Shown here piece by piece: positions 40,176 to 50,311 of a stretch of 64,000 nt of DNA. The notes under the pieces are model-generated. The model saw only the letters and a program-made list of their open reading frames with translations, did no database searches and was not told the DNA's origin. Positions within the stretch are counted from its first letter, which is position 1. Every line of letters starts with the position of its first letter. Both the position numbers and the translations under genes were made by a program. The stretch is from Thermodesulfobacteriota bacterium (GTDB lineage: Bacteria; Desulfobacterota_D; UBA1144; Nemesobacterales; UBA2774), in NCBI GenBank assembly GCA_021604765.1, contig BQJP01000002.1:85129-149128 (forward strand), written 5' to 3'.

Positions 40176-40304
40176 TTATGATCTCCATATTATTTCTTAT
40201 ACTCATTACCAAGCCTTAATCGTATATCAGTTAGTAAACGACCATAAGAATTTTGATTAAAATTGCCAGTGGTTTAAAATCATTTCAACATTGGTAAACG
40301 AGAT

Positions 40305-41648
40305 ATGAAAATTCTTCTTATAATCCTGATCCTTGCTTCTATTTGGCTACCAGTTTCTCTGGTCAATTCTCAAGAACAGTCTCCCGAGACATATAACACT
40401 GGAAATACAACTAAGACTTCATCTGAAGATGATCATAGAAGCCATCCTGTAATTGAAAAAGCTGTGTCTACTCCTAAGGGCATTTATAACTTTTTCAGAT
40501 CCCATTACGATGGCGGGCTTGTTTTCGAGACTAAGAACGGAAATTTTAGACTCAGGTATAGAACTCTTATTCAGTATCAATTTTCTGCTACAAACAATGA
40601 TAATAATAGTGGTACGGATACAGAGTTATTTTTTAGAAGAATCAGACTGAATTTCCAAGGCCATGCTTTTAGACCATGGCTGCATTATAGATTACAGTTC
40701 AGTAGAGACAATGTTAGACTTGGCCAAGTTACTGATGGTAGTGGTGTAGATATTAATGATTTCTATATTGATGCTGTTCGTTTTATTAAGATCTTCCCAA
40801 GGGTCGGAAAGTTTAATGTCCCCTTTAACAGAGAACAGTTAAATCCGGGTTCAGCCCTACTACTAGTTGAGCGATCAATTGTAAACTCAGAGTTTTCTTA
40901 TGGCAGGAAAATTGGTGCTGCTCTTTATGGTCTCCTCGGTGATCATGTTGCATATGGAGGGGCTGTGTTTATATCACCAACATTCGAAGATGCAACAGAT
41001 GCATCTACAATTAATTCTGAAGTGTTTGCCGGAAGGATCCAACTTAACTTTGGAGGAAAGCTAGAATACGCTAATGGACATTTCCCTACGGGTGGAGATT
41101 ACGCCCTTGTACCTAATTTTGCAAACGTACCGACGTTTGTTTCCGGTATGGCTCTACTTTACTTCCCTTCTTTGAGTGTTCAGGAAAATGATGGTGATTC
41201 AGGAGCATTAGTCGAAAGATTTATTGAATTAGGGATAGAGAAAGGCAATGTAACTTCAGTAACAGCAGACGTTTCATACAAGCAGCCGAGTTTTAACATA
41301 GAAGCTGCTTACATTGGCAGGTGGATAGATCCCGAAATTGGGGGTGGTGCAACAGTGTACGATCAAGGTTTTCGTATTCAAACCGGGTTATTTCTTATGC
41401 CCGATTTGATAGAGATCGCAGGAAGATGGGCTTTTATATCTTATGATACCTCACCAGGAGTATCAGTGATGCAGGATTCTCTAATGGATAACAGTTCAGA
41501 ATTAACCAGCGGAATTAATTACTATATCTCAAAAAGCAATAGCTGGAAGTTACAACTAAGCTATTCATTTATAAGCGATACATTTACCCAAGGGGCACCA
41601 AATGAGGATCAAAAAACGTTAAGACTGCAAATGCAGGTTCAGTTCTAA
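40305..41648 (+). CDS. second OprP/OprO-type porin
   Basis: GLVFETKNGNFRLRYRTLIQYQF...RRIRLNFQGHAFRPWLHYRLQFS; parallel to 38654-40042. Confidence 0.88.
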   Translation: MKILLIILILASIWLPVSLVNSQEQSPETYNTGNTTKTSSEDDHRSHPVIEKAVSTPKGIYNFFRSHYDGGLVFETKNGNFRLRYRTLIQYQFSATNNDNNSGTDTELFFRRIRLNFQGHAFRPWLHYRLQFSRDNVRLGQVTDGSGVDINDFYIDAVRFIKIFPRVGKFNVPFNREQLNPGSALLLVERSIVNSEFSYGRKIGAALYGLLGDHVAYGGAVFISPTFEDATDASTINSEVFAGRIQLNFGGKLEYANGHFPTGGDYALVPNFANVPTFVSGMALLYFPSLSVQENDGDSGALVERFIELGIEKGNVTSVTADVSYKQPSFNIEAAYIGRWIDPEIGGGATVYDQGFRIQTGLFLMPDLIEIAGRWAFISYDTSPGVSVMQDSLMDNSSELTSGINYYISKSNSWKLQLSYSFISDTFTQGAPNEDQKTLRLQMQVQF

Positions 41649-41731
41649 CCTAGGTGAATTATGACTAAATAACTCATTTATGAATATGGCGATTGTCTAG
41701 TATGTTAAACCTTTTGGCTTTTTGGGCTATT

Positions 41732-42481
41732 TTAATTAATAGTGCCTCCTGCATAAAGCATTGATGAAAGTTTGCTAATGAGCTTCTTTGGAAGAGCACT
41801 TCTTTCCAAATCATTAATAGTTCTCTCTATATCGTAAGAGACTCTCCTTATATAAGCGTTTCCATTATCAATTACCGCATAAGATGCTTTGGGATTTAGA
41901 TCCCTTGGTTGCCCTGCTGAGCCCGGATTAAGGATTGTTGTATTGCCTGCTGATTTAATAAAAGGTTTGTGGGAATGACCGGTAAGAATAAAATTTATCT
42001 CTTTTTTTTCATCTATTGCATCAGAATAGTAATTACAATAAGGTTCTTCGCTTGTTGCTTTGCATTTACACAATCTCTTGAGGTCCACAGCCGATTCATA
42101 ATCTAAACCTGAGCCGTGAACAAGCTCAAAATTCATTTCATTTATAGAAAATTCGCTTTGTAAAGGCAATCTCCTTAGAAAACCGATCTCTTCGCTTGAA
42201 AGAAACTCTTCTCCCCATTCTCTTGTTACTGTAGAGATTGTGTTGAGTTCTCCTGGACATTTGCTATTTATTCCATATGCCATTGCATGATCATGATCCC
42301 CTCTAACCCCCCAGAAGTGTCCCATTGATGATTTCATAAGAAATTTTAAACATTTACTGGGACTTGGGCCAAAATCTACTGCATCGCCTAGAAAAACAAG
42401 CGCGTCGTAGCTTTCTTTGTCTAATATCGCTTCAAGAGCGTACCAATTTGCATGAATATCTGAAAGTATTAGTATTTTCAT
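41732..42481 (-). CDS. metallophosphoesterase (YfcE-like)
   Basis: ILSDIHANWYALEAIL, LGDAVDFGPSP, GDHDH, TGHSHKPF, NPGSAGQPRD. Confidence 0.93.
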   Translation of the reverse strand: MKILILSDIHANWYALEAILDKESYDALVFLGDAVDFGPSPSKCLKFLMKSSMGHFWGVRGDHDHAMAYGINSKCPGELNTISTVTREWGEEFLSSEEIGFLRRLPLQSEFSINEMNFELVHGSGLDYESAVDLKRLCKCKATSEEPYCNYYSDAIDEKKEINFILTGHSHKPFIKSAGNTTILNPGSAGQPRDLNPKASYAVIDNGNAYIRRVSYDIERTINDLERSALPKKLISKLSSMLYAGGTIN

Positions 42482-42815
42482 CTTGAATATACTATAATGT
42501 CTAAATGTGAACCAAATATTAATGAAATATGAAGTTCCTGTTTAAATATGATTGGTATGTGTTAGTATTTATGAAGAACTTGTTATAAAGAACTTGAAAT
42601 TAAGAGTACAGCGATTTTTATTCAAAAATAAAAAAATAGCATTGGAATTTTAATAAAAACGTGATAGAATCTGTGAAAGAGGAAGAAAAAGTGAAATGAG
42701 ATATATGTGGTCAGGTGGTGATTTGCAATGGCAAAAAAACCTCTTGACAAAGCAGTTTAATTTATATAAAGTAAGCTCAGAACTTTAAAAACCAAATAAA
42801 AGGAGGTAAGGAGAG

Positions 42816-44405
42816 ATGAGTAAAGCCAAATGGCTTCTTATGTTTTTATTGGCTCTAACATTAGCCGTTCCTGCATCAGCAGTAGAGCTCACCCTGGGCG
42901 GCTTCCCAAGTTACATGCGTACAAGAGCGCGTTTTATTTCAAACGCAACCTTTATTTCTGCTTTGAGCAATAACAATGCAAAGCAGCTTGGGTTCAATGA
43001 CAATAATGACAATATCTTTTTTGCAGATACCACTCTGCGTTTAACCCCACAGTTGGTGCTCAGTGATGCAGTAACAATCAGAGCGCAGATCAACGTGTTT
43101 GATAACAACATTTGGGGTGGAGCAACATCAAGTACATTTGGTGGAGCAAACGGTAGTCAAACCCTTATTAATTCAAGTGTATCGTTCAGCGATAGATTTA
43201 GGGGTGCTTTGCTAACCAATCCAGGAGCTATTGATGATCCTGGTTTCTTTGATGTAAGAATGCTTCATGCAGACATAGTGCTACCACACAACCTCGGATT
43301 TTTGAGAGTTGGTCGTCAGCCTTTTGACTGGGGTATCGGTATCTTGGCAAACGGTGGTTGGGATCCTTATTCTGACCTAGGTTTTGTTCTTGATAGGTTC
43401 TTATATCTAAAATCTTTCGCAGCTGGAGCCGGATCTTTAACATTCGTATTCGTTACGGATAGATTCACACAAGGTAACAGCATTGTGACAGGTACTGGAG
43501 ACGGTTGGGACGGTGGAGCAGCAGCTCTTATCTTCAACAATCCTAACATTATGGGCACCAACTTCACACTTGGTGGTTACATCTTCCCATACATTCACCA
43601 GACAAATATCAACAGTGTTCCTACAAGTGGAACCGATCCTACTGCACCACCTAACGCAGCAGCAACAGCATCAGGTGTTGACGTAGAAAGACTAACTCTA
43701 TTCTCTGGTTTGTTAGATGTTAAAACAGATCTTTGGAGATTAGTTGGTGAGTTCCAGGCATGGGAAGGTAACTTCGCAATTGAAGGTGCTGATGATCTTG
43801 ATGTTGACTTAAGTTGGATTTGGGCGGCTCGCGCTGAGGTTTATCCTGGCTGGCCACTTAAAATCGTAGCAGCTGAGTTTGGTTGGGCACAAGGTGATGA
43901 TGCATCAGATGATGTTCTTGAAGGTAATGCAAGTACATTATACTTCAGCCCTGCTTATAACATTGATAACCTTCTGTTTAAAAATATGATTCCTAATATT
44001 TACAGACAGGAAGGTAGTGTTATAAACGCTTACTACGCAAGACTTTGGGCAACAGTGAAAGTAATTGATTCTATTTCATTTACTCCACAAGTACTCGTTG
44101 CATTTAACGAGCAGACCAACAACGTACAGGTGAACGGTGATCCATTAGCTATTGCTGAAGATCTTGATACCTACCTGGGTACAGAGGTTGAAGGAACTAT
44201 AACCTGGCATATTCATCCAGGAGTTAGCTTCGATCTTATCGGTGGTGTTGTGTTTGCAGGCGATAGTTTAGATCAGTTGCTAGAAACACAAGCTCAGAGT
44301 GTATTGGCTCAGAATGATGTCAATGCTGACAGAGTGAACTACGATGAAACACCTTGGACTATTCAGGGTAGATTAATGATCTTCATCGATCAGTTCTTCA
44401 AATAG
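42816..44405 (+). CDS. outer-membrane beta-barrel/porin-like protein
   Basis: Signal peptide, alternating beta-strand pattern, strong SD AGGAGGTAAGGAG. Confidence 0.65.
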   Translation: MSKAKWLLMFLLALTLAVPASAVELTLGGFPSYMRTRARFISNATFISALSNNNAKQLGFNDNNDNIFFADTTLRLTPQLVLSDAVTIRAQINVFDNNIWGGATSSTFGGANGSQTLINSSVSFSDRFRGALLTNPGAIDDPGFFDVRMLHADIVLPHNLGFLRVGRQPFDWGIGILANGGWDPYSDLGFVLDRFLYLKSFAAGAGSLTFVFVTDRFTQGNSIVTGTGDGWDGGAAALIFNNPNIMGTNFTLGGYIFPYIHQTNINSVPTSGTDPTAPPNAAATASGVDVERLTLFSGLLDVKTDLWRLVGEFQAWEGNFAIEGADDLDVDLSWIWAARAEVYPGWPLKIVAAEFGWAQGDDASDDVLEGNASTLYFSPAYNIDNLLFKNMIPNIYRQEGSVINAYYARLWATVKVIDSISFTPQVLVAFNEQTNNVQVNGDPLAIAEDLDTYLGTEVEGTITWHIHPGVSFDLIGGVVFAGDSLDQLLETQAQSVLAQNDVNADRVNYDETPWTIQGRLMIFIDQFFK

Positions 44406-44462
44406 AAACGAAACAAGTAGCAAAGGTTTTCGGACCTTTTCTTCTTGATGAAAGTTTTATAG

Positions 44463-44498
44463 CCCCTTCTCTTACTAATGTAAGAGAAGGGGTTTTTT
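44463..44498 (+). terminator. rho-independent terminator
   Basis: CCCCTTCTCTTAC TAAT GTAAGAGAAGGGG TTTTTTT. Confidence 0.9.
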
Positions 44499-44527
44499 TA
44501 TGTGCTTAGAAGTTTTATTTTATTGAT

Positions 44528-45121
44528 TTAGCCTTTTGAAATTTCTAAAGACCGTTTGATTATCTGCTTCATAGTATCAGCTGACTGATTACCATAGAGT
44601 GGGAATGTTCCAAAAAGGAAAGAAGGTACACCTAAGATAAGATTGTCTTCCGCTTCTTTTTTATTTGCTTCTATGCTATCAAACATTGCCCGCTCATCTA
44701 GGCATTGTCGTAATTCTTTTTTACTTATTCCTGCTTTTTCTGCTATACCAAGAATAATTTCAGTATCACCTATGTTTTGCCCTTCTAGGAAATAGGCTTC
44801 ATAAACACTTAGATGAAATTCTAAAAACCTGTCTTTTGTTTTAGCGAACTCAGAAGCTTCAAGGGCTCGTCGGGAGTTAGTAGCAAATCCGGGAAGTTTT
44901 ATTTTCACATCATCCTCATCAGCCATTGTGTAAATGGTTTTAGCAAAGGATTTTGATTTAAGTGTTTTAGTTCGTTTTTTTCCTTCAGGAGGGAATTCGG
45001 GATGTATCTCTATGCCTTTCCAATCAATTACTAGATCGAATTCTTTTGATAATTCTAGTATTCGTTTAGTTCCCAGATAACAAAAGGGGCATATATAGTC
45101 ATAGTAAACAGTAACGTTCAT
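44528..45121 (-). CDS. DsbA-family oxidoreductase (FrnE-like)
   Basis: VTVYYDYICPFCYLGTKRILEL...WKGIEIHPEFP...LGVPSFLFG. Confidence 0.88.
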   Translation of the reverse strand: MNVTVYYDYICPFCYLGTKRILELSKEFDLVIDWKGIEIHPEFPPEGKKRTKTLKSKSFAKTIYTMADEDDVKIKLPGFATNSRRALEASEFAKTKDRFLEFHLSVYEAYFLEGQNIGDTEIILGIAEKAGISKKELRQCLDERAMFDSIEANKKEAEDNLILGVPSFLFGTFPLYGNQSADTMKQIIKRSLEISKG

Positions 45122-45252
45122 TTCTATTCTATAATATAGCTGAAAACTACAAACTCAAGGTAATTTCTCAAAGAAGAGTCTATGTTAAGATATTGCTTAG
45201 TTTGCTAGAAGAATAGGTCCTGAATATAGATTCTGAGATTAGCTAAATGCAA

Positions 45253-46815
45253 TCAATGTTTGAAATGTCTGAATCCAGTGAATACCATAGCAATGCCGTG
45301 CTCATCACAAGCGTCAATTATATCCTGGTCTCTGATTGAGCCTCCAGGCTGTACTATCGCCGTAATACCGGCCTTGGCTGCTTCATCTATTCCGTCTCTA
45401 AACGGGAAGAAAGCATCTGATGCGAGAACAGCGCCTTTAGTAGGAAGTTCAGCTTTAATAGTTGCTATTTTTACTGAATCTACTCTACTCATCTGCCCAG
45501 CACCAATACCAACGGTTTGACCCTCACGCGCAAAGACAATTGCATTGGATTTAACGTGTTTGCATACTTTCCATCCAAATTTAAGAGCGCTAAGTTCCTC
45601 ATCAGTAGGTTGACGTTTAGTTGGTGCTTTCATATTGTCAAAATCTTTATCAACACCGGTGTCACGGTCCTGAATGAGGGCTCCACCGATTACCTTTTTA
45701 AAATCCAGTCCTGCACTAGCAGCAAGAGGAAGGTCAGGTGTCTTCATTACTCTTAGATTTCCTTTGCTGGATAGCACTTCTAAAGCCTTTTCTGAAAATG
45801 AAGGTGCGATTACTACTTCAAGAAACATTGCAGCAAGCTCAGAGGCTGTTGCCTCATCTACTTCTCTATTAAAAGCCACTATGCCTCCGAATGAACTTAC
45901 AGGATCACATGCCTTGGCTTTGAGGAAAGCCTCGACAACGCTTTCATCTGTAGCTACACCACAGGGGTTATTATGTTTTACCACTACGCATGCTGTTTCT
46001 GTGAAGTCTTTGACGGCTTCAAGAGCGGCATCTGTATCATAGATATTATTAAGCGACAGCTCTTTGCCTTGGAGTTGGATAGAGTTTGAAATACAGGGCT
46101 CTTCTAACCCTGACTGTACGTAGAAAGACCCTTCCTGATGAGGGTTTTCACCGTAGCGCAGCTTCATCTTTTTGTCCATATGAATTGTTAGACTTGGAGG
46201 GAATTTTGTTTCGCCTCCATCAGGATCTATAGCGCCAAGGAAATTAGAAATAGCAGCATCATAGCGAGCGACATATGAGAATGCCTTTACTGCAAGCCTG
46301 AAATTTGTCTCGGCTGAAATTGAGCCATTGTTTTTCTTTAGTTCACTTAAAAGATCTTCATAATCTTCGGGGTGGGTAACTAGTGTGACGTACTGGTAGT
46401 TTTTAGCGGCAGCCCTTAGCATAGTTGGTCCGCCGATATCAATATTTTCAATCGCTTCCATTAAATCAACATTGTCTTTTTTAATAACCTCTTCAAATGG
46501 ATACAGGTTTACAATAATCATATCTATTGGTTCCATACCGTTCTCGGTCATTTGCTGTAAATGAGTGTCATTGTCACGTAGCGCTAAAACGCCGCCATAT
46601 ATCTTAGGGTGTAGAGTTTTCACACGACCATCTAAAATCTCAGGCGATCCTGTATATTCCGAGATATCCATTACTGAAACCCCTGCGTCTCTTAGCTGTT
46701 TTGCAGTACCACCTGTGGATAATATTTCGACATCATATTCTTCTAGGCCTTTAGCAAAATCACTTATACCCTCTTTGTCCGAGACACTAATAATTACCCT
46801 ATTAATCTTATTCAT
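45253..46815 (-). CDS. purH: bifunctional AICAR transformylase/IMP cyclohydrolase
   Basis: RVIISVSDKEGISDFAKGLEE...ILSTGGTAKQLRDAGV...HPKIYGGVL...RYGENPHQEG...KHNNPCGVA. Confidence 0.97.
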   Translation of the reverse strand: MNKINRVIISVSDKEGISDFAKGLEEYDVEILSTGGTAKQLRDAGVSVMDISEYTGSPEILDGRVKTLHPKIYGGVLALRDNDTHLQQMTENGMEPIDMIIVNLYPFEEVIKKDNVDLMEAIENIDIGGPTMLRAAAKNYQYVTLVTHPEDYEDLLSELKKNNGSISAETNFRLAVKAFSYVARYDAAISNFLGAIDPDGGETKFPPSLTIHMDKKMKLRYGENPHQEGSFYVQSGLEEPCISNSIQLQGKELSLNNIYDTDAALEAVKDFTETACVVVKHNNPCGVATDESVVEAFLKAKACDPVSSFGGIVAFNREVDEATASELAAMFLEVVIAPSFSEKALEVLSSKGNLRVMKTPDLPLAASAGLDFKKVIGGALIQDRDTGVDKDFDNMKAPTKRQPTDEELSALKFGWKVCKHVKSNAIVFAREGQTVGIGAGQMSRVDSVKIATIKAELPTKGAVLASDAFFPFRDGIDEAAKAGITAIVQPGGSIRDQDIIDACDEHGIAMVFTGFRHFKH

Positions 46816-47107
46816 TTTCCTGCTCCTTAATGGAAGTGATTATAAAGACAATCGACGCTGTAATTCTTGTGATTGTTATTGGAAATTCGATATCTGTACT
46901 CTTAGTAAAAACTATTATTTTAGCGGACGGAGTTGAAATTCCAATAGGTACTATAAAGATTGTGAAAATAGTTCTATATAAGACTTTTGAGAAATCTTTA
47001 ATTGTTACGTATAATCTTACGTATTATATTGGTGGGTGTAATTTTTGTAGTCTTATCTCGGGAGAAAATTCTAGGAGTAGCGTTATAATAATCGGGGGAT
47101 TTTTAGT

Positions 47108-48154
47108 ATGAAAAACCAGAAAGCAATAAATTTTAGAGTTGGCTTATTTGTAATTATAGCCATAGCCATTCTTTCTATAATTATTATTTTACTAGGTGGG
47201 GAACAGAGCTACTTTGAGAAAAGCTATACACTTAAAACGTCATTTAAAAATACCGCCGGGTTAATTAAGGGTGCCGCTGTGAGGCTTTCTGGTGTAAGAA
47301 TAGGTGCGGTAACCGATCTTGGTTTTGCTAAAGACCCGGTCGGGGACAAAGTGATAAATGTTACTATGCTTATAAGCAAAGGTGGTATGGGCAGATTGAA
47401 TCCGGATTCAAAAGCTACAATTAAGACAGAGGGTCTTTTAGGTGATAAATTCATTGAAATTCTCCCCGGTCAAGAACCCCCACTTACAGTGCTACCTGAT
47501 ACTCTAACAATTGAAAGTCAAACCCCTATAGAGTTTGCAAGTATTATAGGTCAATCCGGAGATTTAATTACCAATGTGATAAGCATTTCCGAGAGTTTGG
47601 ACAAAATAGTCAAAGGTATTGGAGAAGGGAAAAATCTAGAGAATATAAATCAGACCATCGCATCAGTTAAAGCTAGTTCCGAGGCGCTTCAGAAGAACAT
47701 GGAAGCAATTGCTACGGGGAATGGAATACTTAATACCATGATATATGGACCAAAAGATAAATCAGGTGGAAAGATTGATGAAAATACCCTTATTAAACTT
47801 AACAGAACAGTTGCAAAACTAGATACGCTACTTAACCAAATAAATAAAGGCGGCGGACCTCTTCACGCGTTACTTTACGATGAGAAACTAACTGGCGAGG
47901 TTGATACCACACTTTCCAATTTAAGCCTCACATCAGTTGAGTTAAAAGAGACGATGGCAAATTTCAATGAAATATCTGAAATGCTAAGAGGCGGAGAAGG
48001 AACACTCGGCGCTCTAATAATAGACCCGAGTGTCTATGATAATCTGAAAGGGATTTTGGGAGAAGCCGAGAGAAGCAAATTTGTCCGTGCTGCAGTTAGA
48101 TACTTGGTTGATCAAGAACAAGAAGATGGTACCGGTGATTCCAGTTCTAACTAA
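47108..48154 (+). CDS. MlaD/MCE-family lipid transport protein
   Basis: FRVGLFVIIAIAILSIIIILLGG...TSFKNTAGLIKGAAVRLSGVRIGAV...LGDKFIEILPG. Confidence 0.92.
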   Translation: MKNQKAINFRVGLFVIIAIAILSIIIILLGGEQSYFEKSYTLKTSFKNTAGLIKGAAVRLSGVRIGAVTDLGFAKDPVGDKVINVTMLISKGGMGRLNPDSKATIKTEGLLGDKFIEILPGQEPPLTVLPDTLTIESQTPIEFASIIGQSGDLITNVISISESLDKIVKGIGEGKNLENINQTIASVKASSEALQKNMEAIATGNGILNTMIYGPKDKSGGKIDENTLIKLNRTVAKLDTLLNQINKGGGPLHALLYDEKLTGEVDTTLSNLSLTSVELKETMANFNEISEMLRGGEGTLGALIIDPSVYDNLKGILGEAERSKFVRAAVRYLVDQEQEDGTGDSSSN

Positions 48155-48290
48155 AACCTAACTCCAAAATTAAACTGTTTAGCTCTCATTCTCTTTTAAC
48201 CACCTGACGTTGAAAATCGCGGTTATAATATTGTATAATGGCAAGAGGGTTGGAAACTAGAATTATCCATTAAATATCAATATTAAAGAG

Positions 48291-48776
48291 GTGGTATTGA
48301 AGCTATCGCTCGTTGCGCTGCTAGTATTTTCCTTTTTATCTCTATCTTTTATGACACTCAAAGACGTCAACGATGCAGACGAACTTTATGCCCGCATAAA
48401 TGAGTTAAATTACAAACAATTTGCACGCGCTCCTGGATTTGAAGAAAGAACCCTCGCAATACAACATAATGAAGGCGACCAGGATATGTACGTTGATATA
48501 TACATGAATGAAGTCCTTGAAAAGGTACTCGAAGCAAACGATCCTATTGAACAATGGCCTGTAGGATCGCTTTTCGTAAAGGAAGCATATAGAGATGAAG
48601 AATTTATGCATATTCTAGCAAGCGAGAAACTAGAAGACGGGTGGGTATTCATGCAATGGAGAACTGACGGAGTGGCGGAATTCGCCGGTAAACCTCAAGT
48701 CTGTTTGAATTGCCATATGAAAGGAGATGATATGGTACGCGCGTTCAGGTTCCCTCAATATCAGAAATCAAAATGA
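48291..48776 (+). CDS. cytochrome P460-like secreted heme protein
   Basis: Signal sequence; VGSLFVKEAYRDE; GWVFMQWRTDG; CLNCHMKGDD (CxxCH). Confidence 0.75.
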   Translation: MVLKLSLVALLVFSFLSLSFMTLKDVNDADELYARINELNYKQFARAPGFEERTLAIQHNEGDQDMYVDIYMNEVLEKVLEANDPIEQWPVGSLFVKEAYRDEEFMHILASEKLEDGWVFMQWRTDGVAEFAGKPQVCLNCHMKGDDMVRAFRFPQYQKSK

Positions 48777-48809
48777 TTAAGAAAATTAATCTAAGGAGGT
48801 AGTAAATCA

Positions 48810-49085
48810 ATGAGTAGAATATTAGTGACTGTTTTAGGTTTATTATTAGTAACTGTAATGGTTTCACCTCAATCTGCGAAAGCCGTTATGGAGTCTACTG
48901 GACAGCCAAACGGTGTATACTGCGAAATAAATGGTGTAAAGCTTTTCGCGCAATCCGCGGAGGACTGTGAAAAGGCTGAAGGGAGCGTTACACATACTGT
49001 AACAACAACAGTTCAGCCTGCGGATAATCCTAATGAAGAGCCTGAAATTCAGAGGACAAAGGATAAAGAACCTAAAGCTCCTTAA
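48810..49085 (+). CDS. small secreted hypothetical protein
   Basis: SD AAGGAGG, signal peptide, 91 aa. Confidence 0.6.
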   Translation: MSRILVTVLGLLLVTVMVSPQSAKAVMESTGQPNGVYCEINGVKLFAQSAEDCEKAEGSVTHTVTTTVQPADNPNEEPEIQRTKDKEPKAP

Positions 49086-49224
49086 TATATATACCAACCC
49101 GAGCCGGGAGGTGCCAGATGGCACCCTCGGCTCAGCAGATGGAATTAGGGGCCGATACATAGTTCTGTTCAAACATTGTTAATGCAGACCATTGTCTTCC
49201 TCTAAACAATAAAATGAGAGGTTT

Positions 49225-50139
49225 ATGAGGCTTATAACAATATTAGCAGCAGCATTTCTGTGTCTATGCTTATTTATACAGCCGCTCTTGGCAATAACTG
49301 GTGAAAATACATATGTATTTGCCGTGTCTGCATGCCCCCCATGGAAAACAAAACTACTAGAAAAGCGGGCTAAGGATGTTGCCTCCGCGTGCAAGAATGA
49401 TGTCGAAATATTTACTACATCAGTCAAAGAAGCTTTGGATATACCGTCTCAAAATATATTTACCCTAATTGATGAACAAGCAACCTACCGAGGTTTACAA
49501 GATGGACTAACTGAGTTTGCGGACACAGTACCTAAGGGTTCAAGGGTTATTATGCTTTTTAATACACACGGAGACCTTACCGATATAAATAGTAAGGATA
49601 AACCCGTAAAGGATGAGGTACTTGTTCTCTGGACAGAGGAGAAACCCTTTACTATGCTAAGCGCGCTTGAGCTAAAACAGTGGATTACGGCTAGTGAGCT
49701 TCGGGGCATGATTGACAAAGTGCGCGCGGATGAGATTGTAATTACAGTAGACGCCTGTCACTCTGGAGCAGCTGTGCCCGATATGCTAAAGAAGCATGGA
49801 CGGGATAAGGACTGGCAGGGACGTGAGGCGCTCCTGATGTCATCCAAGGCAGATCAGTACTCCTATTTCACACTGGACGGATCAAATGGATTATTCACCC
49901 TATATCTATCCGAGTCTGTAGCCTCTGGCTCGGCTACGTTGCAGCAAGCTTTTGATAAGGCGGTAATGGAGACGATAAGCCATATAGATTCAGCCAGTAT
50001 CCAGAAAAAATGCTCAGAAATGCTTTGGGAGATTCTCCATAAGAGAGAACAATGTGAGCAGACACCTATTACTTATGATCCTACTGATTTACTGAACTCT
50101 ATTAAGCTTAATTCCAAGAGTCCGGCAGATAATTTGTAA
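49225..50139 (+). CDS. secreted caspase-like (clan CD) protease
   Basis: Signal peptide; His motif VIMLFNTHGDL; Cys motif EIVITVDACHSGAAV. Confidence 0.75.
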   Translation: MRLITILAAAFLCLCLFIQPLLAITGENTYVFAVSACPPWKTKLLEKRAKDVASACKNDVEIFTTSVKEALDIPSQNIFTLIDEQATYRGLQDGLTEFADTVPKGSRVIMLFNTHGDLTDINSKDKPVKDEVLVLWTEEKPFTMLSALELKQWITASELRGMIDKVRADEIVITVDACHSGAAVPDMLKKHGRDKDWQGREALLMSSKADQYSYFTLDGSNGLFTLYLSESVASGSATLQQAFDKAVMETISHIDSASIQKKCSEMLWEILHKREQCEQTPITYDPTDLLNSIKLNSKSPADNL

Positions 50140-50146
50140 ATAAATG

Positions 50147-50220
50147 AGCGGGTGACGGGATTCGAACCCGCGACCCTTAGCTTGGGAAGCTAATGCTCTA
50201 GCCAGCTGAGCTACACCCGC
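50147..50220 (-). tRNA. tRNA-Gly (anticodon CCC)
   Basis: Minus strand GCGGGTGTAGCTCAGCTGGCTAGAGCATTAGCTTCCCAAGCTAAGGGTCGCGGGTTCGAATCCCGTCACCCGC folds as cloverleaf; anticodon loop TTCCCAA. Confidence 0.95.
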
Positions 50221-50311
50221 GACAAGTCAAAATCTATTATACGCAGCTATAAAAGTCAATTTACTCTTATCCCGGTTAATATCTACTGTATTACCAGATA
50301 TAATAGTTTCT

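Noticed and set aside
46830-47111. 93-aa plus ORF before mlaD
   Set aside because: Runs of I/V from AT-rich DNA, overlaps the mlaD start and has no recognisable domain; treated as intergenic/promoter DNA
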